A DNA stretch of 64,000 nucleotides from Synechococcus sp. MIT S9220. Lineage in GTDB: Bacteria; Cyanobacteriota; Cyanobacteriia; PCC-6307; Cyanobiaceae. The first letter of the stretch is position 1. Every line of letters begins with the position of its first letter. Shown in pieces: positions 55,567-64,000 of this stretch. The stretch is from contig NZ_CP047958.1 in NCBI RefSeq assembly GCF_014304815.1, positions 2,232,001 to 2,296,000 of the forward strand. The letters are read 5' to 3'. The notes beneath the pieces were generated by a model. The model saw nothing but the letters and a program-made list of their open reading frames with translations, was not told where the DNA came from and searched no databases. The position numbers and the translations under genes are program-made.

Positions 55567-56133
55567 ATGTGGGGAGACGAACCTCAGCTGCAGGCCTTTC
55601 GAGAACGACTGAAGCTCCTGCTAGTTGCCCACCAGCAGGAGCTCAATCCTGAGAAAGTTTTCGCTGACGAAGGAGACATTCTGTTTCATCAGGGCGAATC
55701 AGTGGAGACTTTGATGTTGCTGACTCAGGGGCGTGTCGCAGTTGATATTCATTACGGCGACGAGATCCACACACTGGCAGAAGTTGAGGCTGTGGAATTG
55801 CTTGGCGAAGTTGGTTTCTTCGCCAATGGCAAGCACTACGCCGACTTTCGCGTTGTGGAAGGACAGGCAGAACTTCTAACCATTCCAGGCCAGGCACTGC
55901 TTCAGGCCATGTTGTTTGACACTGATCTCGTCGTGGAGATGCTGTCACTGGTCAGTGAGCGCTGCCGTCGAGGCAATCAGGTCATCGCCATGCTGCTGAG
56001 CGGAATCGAAGCCGTGCATGACGATTCCCAAGAGAAAATTAAACAGGTCTCAACAGAGCTGGGGGGGATCCACTTCTGCATTGCCAAGGCCAGCAGACAG
56101 CTGCAGAGGCTGCAGCAGCGGCGCCGAATCTGA
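55567..56133 (+). CDS. stand-alone cNMP-binding-domain protein
   Basis: A 188-residue protein with one cNMP-binding domain (about 30-130) and a C-terminal helical tail. Domain strands are visible in KVFADEGDILFHQGESVETL and LLTQGRVAVDIHYGDE. In the phosphate cassette LLGEVGFFANGKHYADF the ribose-binding Glu81 is kept but the phosphate-binding Arg is replaced by His90, so ligand binding may be weak, altered or lost. The tail (LFDTDLVVEMLSLVSERCRR and onward) is homologous to that of the next gene. No DNA-binding domain is present. It probably acts as a regulator through protein contacts. Confidence 0.8.
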   Translation: MWGDEPQLQAFRERLKLLLVAHQQELNPEKVFADEGDILFHQGESVETLMLLTQGRVAVDIHYGDEIHTLAEVEAVELLGEVGFFANGKHYADFRVVEGQAELLTIPGQALLQAMLFDTDLVVEMLSLVSERCRRGNQVIAMLLSGIEAVHDDSQEKIKQVSTELGGIHFCIAKASRQLQRLQQRRRI

Positions 56134-56328
56134 CGACTCAACAAATCGCGTTGCTGCGCTGCGCCCAAGCAGCTCCCAGGCTCCATCCAGAGCGGCCAGC
56201 ACCAGCAGGATCAGAGACTCCTCAAAGGAGATAGCCATTGAGCAAAGTCAGAACGTGACGCTATGGAGGGTAGAGATGCCTGTTCTGGCCTGAGCAGTCA
56301 GCATGCATGCAGCGGCTCCCGGCCATGC

Positions 56329-56904
56329 ATGAAGAACGAGAACCAACAGCTCACCCAGATTCGTGATCGTCTGCGGATGTTGCTGAGCACCCATCTCTCC
56401 ACAATCAGCCATCAAACGCTCACAGCAGCTGTGGGTGAGGTGCTGATCCAACAGGACACACCAGCCGTAAGGGTGCTGATTGTGCAAACAGGAGAATTGA
56501 AAGTTGAACGCTGTGAACCAGGTGGCACGCCTCAAGTGATCGCCCGAATCGGACCGGATGAACTGGTCGGAGAAATGGCATTGATCGGTGATCAACACCA
56601 CAGCGCAAGCGTCACGGTGAGTCGCGGACCGGCCGAGATCCTTGTGGTTAAAGCGGATGATCTACTGAAGGCTTCCATCTACGACAGCGATTTGGTGATG
56701 GAACTGTTGGCTCTAAGCAGCAACCGCTGCCGCCAAACCAACCGCCATCTGACTTTGATCCTTGAAGCCCTGGGGGCTCTGGATCAAGAGCATTCCTCCG
56801 CACTGAATCGGTGCTGCAACGAACTGGAGTACAGCTCTGATCCAGCACTTTCCAACGCAGCCCGACGGTTGAGACGACTGGTGAAGGCACAGGAAACACC
56901 ATGA
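56329..56904 (+). CDS. second stand-alone cNMP-binding-domain protein
   Basis: A 191-residue paralogue of the preceding protein. The ATG at 56329 puts the domain start in register; the frame open to 56263 adds a Cys/Ser-rich lead that is not conserved. The cassette LVGEMALIGDQHHSASV keeps Glu82 but has His91 where Arg is usual, the same substitution as its neighbour. The helical tail YDSDLVMELLALSSNRCRQT and NAARRLRRLVKAQE has no helix-turn-helix. The decayed gene at 50862 was a third member of this group. The 195-base gap before it may hold its own promoter. Confidence 0.8.
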   Translation: MKNENQQLTQIRDRLRMLLSTHLSTISHQTLTAAVGEVLIQQDTPAVRVLIVQTGELKVERCEPGGTPQVIARIGPDELVGEMALIGDQHHSASVTVSRGPAEILVVKADDLLKASIYDSDLVMELLALSSNRCRQTNRHLTLILEALGALDQEHSSALNRCCNELEYSSDPALSNAARRLRRLVKAQETP

Positions 56905-57118
56905 GAGCGACCCCATCTCCGCTGAATTTGACACCGTGGTGAGAACTCCTTCTCAGTGGATTCGTCGCCGGAGCCATTCGACAGCTGCAACTACTGCACA
57001 TCAAAGATCCGAATGGTGATCAGCTTCCTGTAAAAAGAAACACAAGGCGAACGAATACAGCAACCACAGAGCCCATTGAGAGCAACTCCCTTAAGGTCAG
57101 ACAAAGAGCAGAACCCTT

Positions 57119-58012
57119 ATGGATCGCAACGTCCTGATCGACACCCTGCAAAATGAAGGAAATCTGAAGCATTCGTTCAGCGCCGAAGATATTGAACTGA
57201 TTGCTCAACACATGTCGATCAAAACATTCGACAAGGACACCATCTTGATGTCCAAAGGAGAGCCTGCCGACTACATGGCATTCCTTGTGAATGGCCGCGT
57301 ACAGATTCTTGAAGACGAGAGACAGATTGCACTCCTCACGAAAGGTGATTTTCTTGGAGAAAGCCTGTTCTCAGAGCAAGCAACACGCGTGGCAGATGTT
57401 CAAGCCATGGAGAAAACAACAGTGGGCCTATTCACAATCCACGATTTCCATGATTTTTTAAAGACCAATCAAAGGCTTGCACTTCAATTCAGGGAAATTT
57501 TCAAGGCCATTGAACGCGCCCGAGCCCAGCAGCACGTAGCAGAAACATATATTGATAAACGCAAATACTTGGCACTAATAGCCCATAACAACATGAAGGA
57601 AAGTCTGATGGAATTTTGCAGCATTCACACTGAGAAACTGGAGAAATTTCCCCTCATCGCGACTGGCACAACCGGCAGCATGCTGTACAAAAAAACTGGC
57701 ATGTGCCTGAGCCGCAAGGTAGCTTCAGGTCCTCTGGGTGGAGACCAAGCAGTGGGAACTCTGATTTCCACGCAAAACATTAGCGGCGTGATTTTTTTCA
57801 GAGATCCACTCTCTTCTCACCCCCATCACGCTGATATCGAAGCCCTAGGTCGTCTCTGTGATGTCTACCAGATCCCTTTTGCAACAAACCCTCAAAGCGG
57901 CGAAGCCATTCTCGACTACCTTCTCTCCGCCAAAGCGAATCGCGAGCTCCTTCCCAATCGTGTTTTGGAAGCCTACGTTCAAGGACAAAAGAAAGTCGTC
58001 GAAGCTAGTTAA
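57119..58012 (+). CDS. cNMP-binding domain fused to methylglyoxal synthase
   Basis: A 297-residue two-domain protein. Residues 20-135 form a cNMP-binding domain with cassette FLGESLFSEQATRVADV, keeping Glu81 and Arg90. A helical linker (about 128-147) leads to a methylglyoxal synthase domain (148-275): YLALIAHNNMKESLMEFC, ATGTTGSMLY, SGPLGGDQAVGTLIS, FFRDPLSSHPHHADIEAL and VYQIPFATN follow the E. coli enzyme closely. Catalytic Asp209 (Asp71 in E. coli), Asp229 (Asp91), His236 (His98), Asp239 (Asp101) and His156 (His19) are kept; Asp20 is replaced by Asn157 and Asp99 by His237. The enzyme converts dihydroxyacetone phosphate to methylglyoxal and phosphate, so cAMP control of this bypass is inferred. 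It is AT-richer than its neighbours. Confidence 0.9.
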   Translation: MDRNVLIDTLQNEGNLKHSFSAEDIELIAQHMSIKTFDKDTILMSKGEPADYMAFLVNGRVQILEDERQIALLTKGDFLGESLFSEQATRVADVQAMEKTTVGLFTIHDFHDFLKTNQRLALQFREIFKAIERARAQQHVAETYIDKRKYLALIAHNNMKESLMEFCSIHTEKLEKFPLIATGTTGSMLYKKTGMCLSRKVASGPLGGDQAVGTLISTQNISGVIFFRDPLSSHPHHADIEALGRLCDVYQIPFATNPQSGEAILDYLLSAKANRELLPNRVLEAYVQGQKKVVEAS

Positions 58013-58666
58013 AATCAACCAATTCAATCAACCCGATAATGTGAACACCGAAGAGAAACCAAACCAAAAAACTTAATTGAGACCGGACAAATCTGAACTA
58101 AATTTAACCCTAAATCTTCAACAACCACATCGTCGAGGATTGGGGCTCAAAAATCACCACTCCTTAAAATGGGTGGGTTCAGGATTGCTCCAATCACGGT
58201 ATATTTCAACCGATCGCTCAACCCCTTCAAGAATTCAACACTGGAAGAACCAAGGCGCAGTTGCAAATCCCTTCCGGTCCTGAACTTGACGACCGATTTC
58301 AAGCATCACCTGCATGCGTCCTGGCTTTGTGGAGCGCGGCAACGCATCGGTGCTCACCCACTCTCGAATGTGCATCAACCTCGTTCTTAGCGGGCAATCA
58401 GACCAAGGCAGAGCCATTGGGCACCTCCGCGATGCGTGGCTGAGCGGCCTGTGAAGGCAAGCCGAAAAAGGCTGTTCCCATCGCCAAACACGTATCGACC
58501 TGCACACGAACCGATTGCATCAACCAATTCAACACGCCTTGATCCAACCCTGACAAAGAAGGACTGACATCACCACTAATACATCAAATGGCGAAAAACG
58601 ATCCGTCAGGCATTGCTGAGTCGAGAAGCAATTGCCAGATTAGAAGCAACCAGCATTTGAAAACTC
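58013..58666. other. 654-base region between the methylglyoxal synthase and phosphofructokinase genes
   Basis: No well-supported long gene. The first 130 bases are AT-rich. The minus strand between 58235 and 58560 has protein-like open frames, one with a good ribosome-binding site (58235-58417) and another reading LDQGVLNWLMQSVRVQVDTC that ends just inside it; they may be a small gene pair or decayed genes. No CRP-like site and no terminator were found. Confidence 0.5.
58235..58417 (-). CDS. possible small hypothetical protein
   Basis: A 60-residue frame from the ATG at 58417, which is preceded five bases away by GGAGGT, a strong ribosome-binding site. The product contains LRTRLMHIREWVSTDALPR and GRMQVMLEIGRQVQDR, with a balanced composition unlike a shadow frame, and no recognised domain. 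An upstream frame on the same strand ends overlapping its start. It could be a real small gene of marine Synechococcus or part of a decayed gene. Confidence 0.35.
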   Translation of the reverse strand: MALPWSDCPLRTRLMHIREWVSTDALPRSTKPGRMQVMLEIGRQVQDRKGFATAPWFFQC

Positions 58667-59980
58667 GTGGCATACGAAAATGTGCTTAATAACCCGACTA
58701 CATTCGATTTTCGAATCGAAGAGCTTGGTGAAAGTCAATACTCCAATCCCAGTCGCAATGCTGTATTCGTTGAGAATATGGAGCGCATTATCTTTTCTAG
58801 CCAACTCAAAAATCTAAAGCATCAACTGGAAACATGCCCGGAATTGCCCTCATTTGAAAAGGCAGGTGCACGTCGAAAAATTTTTCACGATCCAGAATCA
58901 ACCCAAGCCGCCATCATCACATGCGGGGGGCTCTGCCCAGGGCTGAATAATGTCATCAAAGGGTTAGTGAATGTTCTCGAGCAGGATTATGGAGTCAAAA
59001 ACATTCTTGGCATCCGATATGGATACAAAGGACTGACGCAGGCATCAACTCATCCACCAATCCAACTCAATTCTCTAATCGTCGATCAGATCCATAAACA
59101 GGGCGGAACCATACTTGGATCATCTAGAGGTAGTCAGGATCCAGAGGAGATAGTGGACATGCTCCAAGCAAGAGGAATCAACCTTCTCTTTTGCATTGGC
59201 GGCGATGGAACCTTAAAGGGTGCTCAGGCGATCGCGGAAGCCGCAATTCGTCGCAAGGCAAACATCAGCATTGTCGGCGTGCCTAAGACCATTGACAATG
59301 ATCTCGGCTTTGTCGAGAAAACCTTCGGCTTTGAAACCTCAGTACAAACAGCCTCTGAAATCATCACATCAGCCCAAAACGAAGCAGAAGGGGCTGAAAA
59401 CGGCATCGGCATCGTTAAGTTAATGGGTCGAGACTCTGGGTTCATCACTGCCACGGCATCTCTTGCAAACTCTGTGGTTGATTTCTGCCTAATCCCAGAA
59501 ACCTCTTTTCAATTCGGCGGGCCGGATGGGATCTGCACTGCTATTCAACGAAGGATTGAACAAAAAAACCATGCCGTTGTGGTCGTTGCAGAAGGAGCAG
59601 GACAGGAACTTTTTGCTAACAACGAGAAAAAAATGGATGCTTCCGGAAACATCCTCAAAGAGGACATCGGAGAGTTACTCAAAGAAGAGCTGACAGCTCA
59701 CTTCAAGCAACACAACATGACGATCAACATCAAGTATCTTGACCCGAGCTACCACATCCGAAGCGTTGCAGCCAATGCTTCGGATGCTGTTTTTTGCCAG
59801 CTACTTGCCGAATATGCCGTCCATGCAGGAATGAGCGGGAAAACGAATCTTGTCATTGGTTACTGGAACAATTTCTTCACCCACGTCCCTATTCATCTGG
59901 CCACAAAAGAAAGGCGAATGGTTGAACTTGATAGCGCTCTATGGCGCGGCGTGATGAGTGCAACCCATCAAGAGAAATAA
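58667..59980 (+). CDS. 6-phosphofructokinase, plant-like ATP/PPi-PFK group
   Basis: Phosphorylates fructose 6-phosphate to the 1,6-bisphosphate. The 437-residue protein has an N-terminal extension of about 75 residues, then ITCGGLCPGLNNVIKGL, GIRYGYKGL, GGTILGSSRGSQ, the phosphoryl-donor loop CIGGDGTLKGA (178-182, with Gly after Asp as in ATP-dependent enzymes; PPi enzymes have GGDD) and the catalytic PKTIDNDL (206-213, with Lys, seen in PPi and plant enzymes), VKLMGRDSGFI and a YLDPSYHIRS segment. The combination GGDG plus PKTIDND is that of plant-type ATP-PFKs. The start is GTG 58667 with no clear ribosome-binding site. It lies downstream of the cNMP-methylglyoxal synthase gene, in the same direction, and is AT-richer than its flanks. 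Confidence 0.9.
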   Translation: MAYENVLNNPTTFDFRIEELGESQYSNPSRNAVFVENMERIIFSSQLKNLKHQLETCPELPSFEKAGARRKIFHDPESTQAAIITCGGLCPGLNNVIKGLVNVLEQDYGVKNILGIRYGYKGLTQASTHPPIQLNSLIVDQIHKQGGTILGSSRGSQDPEEIVDMLQARGINLLFCIGGDGTLKGAQAIAEAAIRRKANISIVGVPKTIDNDLGFVEKTFGFETSVQTASEIITSAQNEAEGAENGIGIVKLMGRDSGFITATASLANSVVDFCLIPETSFQFGGPDGICTAIQRRIEQKNHAVVVVAEGAGQELFANNEKKMDASGNILKEDIGELLKEELTAHFKQHNMTINIKYLDPSYHIRSVAANASDAVFCQLLAEYAVHAGMSGKTNLVIGYWNNFFTHVPIHLATKERRMVELDSALWRGVMSATHQEK

Positions 59981-60035
59981 CCCCATCAAAATCACCAACT
60001 GGTCATGATGTTGAAAGACAGCTGGGAGAACTATT

Positions 60036-60064
60036 TGAGACTTGGCTGGCCTAAGCCAGCAATC

Positions 60065-60067
<3 letters not shown>
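60036..60067. terminator. hairpin between convergent pfk and alaS
   Basis: TGAGA...TCTCA outer arms and GCTGGC/GCCAGC inner arms form a stem with a small internal bulge. It has no T-run and overlaps the alaS stop codon, so it is at best a factor-assisted or bidirectional terminator. Confidence 0.45.
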
Positions 60068-62758
<2,691 letters not shown>

Positions 62759-62793
62759 GGCGGGTTCGGGCTTGAACAGCAGGTCCTCCAGCC

Positions 62794-63207
62794 ATGATCG
62801 CATTTGAGCTGCCACCGACGTTGGCCGATAGCACCGACGAGCAGAGTCGCGCAGCGTTGAGACTGCGCTCCCTGGGCTGGGCCCTGATCGCAGGTCTAGC
62901 GGCAGGGCTGCTCAGCCTGCCCTTCGGTGTGGATCAGGCGGTGCGATCCACCGGTTGTGGACTGTTCTACGGACTGCTGGCCTTCCATCTTTTTCGTGTG
63001 GATCCGGAGGACTCTCATCTGCAGGCTGGGCTCGTCGGAGCGGTCTGCGGGATCCGCAGTTTGGGAATGTGCCTGCCCTCCCCTTGGGCAGATGCTGATT
63101 CCCTGGCATCATTAGTGAAGGATCTCGTGATGGGGTGGCTGCCACTGATCGGCAGTTCGCTCCTGCTACACGGAACCCAACGCATGTTGTCTGCGTCGCG
63201 GCCATGA
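62794..63207 (+). CDS. small membrane hypothetical protein
   Basis: A 137-residue protein with a polar N-terminus, then hydrophobic stretches LGWALIAGLAAGLLSLPFG, GCGLFYGLLAFHLF, LVGAVCGIRSLGMCL and LVMGWLPLIGSSLLLHG, i.e. four likely membrane helices. No known motif was recognised. Its stop overlaps the start of the helicase gene by 4 bases (ATGA), indicating coupled translation. It is divergent from alaS with 35 bases between start codons. Confidence 0.6.
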   Translation: MIAFELPPTLADSTDEQSRAALRLRSLGWALIAGLAAGLLSLPFGVDQAVRSTGCGLFYGLLAFHLFRVDPEDSHLQAGLVGAVCGIRSLGMCLPSPWADADSLASLVKDLVMGWLPLIGSSLLLHGTQRMLSASRP

Positions 63208-64000
63208 GCCTGCTGCACGCCACCTGGCTTCCGGCCATTCGTACTCCCAGCAGCTCCGGTCGAGCTGCTCTGCTGGTGTGGGCTGACACCTGGCGTGTGG
63301 CCGAGCCGATGGGACCGGGCGCCACCCCCGCCATTCATCCCTTCACCCTCAGCCCTGAGGAACTTCGGTCCTTGCTCACGGAGCGTGACCTACTCCCAGA
63401 CGGAATCATTGACGCAACGGCCTGCCTGACCCTGCCCAGTCGCAGTGTTAAAGCGAAACGCAAGCGCTCAGCAGCCACAGAGACAGCCTCCGAGGACGAC
63501 CCACCGTGGTGCGGTCTGCCGCTGCAGGCCGGTGAACCGATTCCGAAGACCACCGAATGGTGGCCCTGGCAGGTGCAGGGCCTGGCCATCGAACCAATGG
63601 CTGCAACTGAGTGGCTGGCCAAGCTGCCGCTTTCCGGTCGTCATCCGGATCTAGCCGATGAACTGCGCTGGTGGAGCCACATGCAGCGCTGGGCCCTGAG
63701 CCTGGTGGCACGAGGCCGCTGGCTGCCCCAGGTGGAGCTGAGCAAGGGCGAGGGCTATCCCCACCGAGCCCGCTGGGTGCCACTGCTCAATCGGGAGGAA
63801 GACCGGCGCCGGCTGGAGGATCTGGCGGCAGGACTCCCCCTGGTTGCCACCTGTGCCCTGCCCTGGCGCGAACCAACCGGAAAACGCAGCAACCGCATGA
63901 CCCGGTTGCGACCGGAGGCGATGCGAGCCGCCAATCCCGTGGCCTGTTGTCGACCCCGCAGCGGCCGGCTGCGGGTAGCCACCCTGCTGGAAGACCTACT
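63204..64000 (+). CDS. N-terminal part of a SNF2-family helicase-like protein (cut by window)
   Basis: An open frame from ATG 63204 to the window end, 265 residues visible. It begins SLLHATWLPAIRTPSSSGR and contains WADTWRVAEP, LTLPSRSVKAKRKRS, WWPWQVQGLAIEP, ELRWWSHMQRWALSLVARG and WLPQVEL. This Trp-rich region matches my memory of the domain found ahead of the ATPase core in cyanobacterial SNF2-type helicases; the core itself would lie beyond the window. Role: probably DNA or chromatin-like remodelling in repair or transcription, not provable from this part. It overlaps the preceding membrane-protein gene by 4 bases. Confidence 0.7.
   Translation, partial: MSLLHATWLPAIRTPSSSGRAALLVWADTWRVAEPMGPGATPAIHPFTLSPEELRSLLTERDLLPDGIIDATACLTLPSRSVKAKRKRSAATETASEDDPPWCGLPLQAGEPIPKTTEWWPWQVQGLAIEPMAATEWLAKLPLSGRHPDLADELRWWSHMQRWALSLVARGRWLPQVELSKGEGYPHRARWVPLLNREEDRRRLEDLAAGLPLVATCALPWREPTGKRSNRMTRLRPEAMRAANPVACCRPRSGRLRVATLLEDL

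Noticed and set aside
56050-56238. 62-residue minus-strand frame MAISFEESLILLVLAALDG...
   Set aside because: It reads like a protein, but half of it is antisense to the end of the cNMP gene and the ATG has no ribosome-binding site. It is not strong enough to call.

Overview
The window looks like a stretch of chromosome from a marine picocyanobacterium of the Synechococcus type. It is gene-dense and moderately GC-rich, and it carries cyanobacterial families (a DUF3747-like exported protein, a plant-like phosphofructokinase, a conserved exported protein beside murG, a ClpB2-type chaperone) together with the compact core-gene order expected of that group. I saw no rRNA, tRNA, IS element, integrase or CRISPR array.

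Layout. 0-6 kb: a methyltransferase fragment, an acetyltransferase-like protein fused to a cyclic-nucleotide-binding (cNMP) domain, the bifunctional (p)ppGpp enzyme and a two-cassette peptide-type ABC ATPase. 6-7.7 kb: an unusual protein with CBM2-like domains at both ends and an HEXXH motif between them. 7.8-16.7 kb: housekeeping genes (RluD-like, RbgA-like, UspA, pgk, a beta-hydroxyacid dehydrogenase, murG, a CobD-like aminotransferase, a pentapeptide protein). 16.7-21.3 kb: a type IV pilus block in the order pilM-pilN-pilO-pilQ. 21.4-24.1 kb: pyrD, rnhA and a DUF3747-like gene, then a candidate small RNA. 24.3-30.8 kb: the clpB2-secE-nusG-rplK-rplA-rplJ-rplL block. 30.8-43 kb: gloA, eno, a UbiB-type kinase, argJ, coaE, a FecR/adenylyl cyclase pair, gatB and thiO. 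43-46 kb: a large four-unit repeat protein preceded by a near-consensus CRP operator, then ndk. 46.6-60 kb: speA followed by a concentrated cyclic-nucleotide region. 60-64 kb: alaS, a small membrane protein and the start of a SNF2-type helicase.

The most interesting theme is cyclic nucleotide signalling. The window has two CHASE2-adenylyl cyclases, each next to a FecR-domain exported protein, and one Crp-type regulator. It also has cNMP domains fused to a GNAT-like enzyme, to an MscS channel and to a methylglyoxal synthase, plus two stand-alone cNMP proteins and the decayed remains of a third. The cNMP-methylglyoxal synthase fusion lies just upstream of a plant-like 6-phosphofructokinase, an enzyme usually reported missing in marine Synechococcus. 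This suggests, as inference, a cAMP-controlled upper-glycolysis/methylglyoxal branch. A perfect GTGA-N6-TCAC palindrome in front of the repeat-protein gene suggests that the same signal controls a cell-surface or secreted protein.

Functions rest on motifs read by eye and on knowledge of the families. No database search was run.
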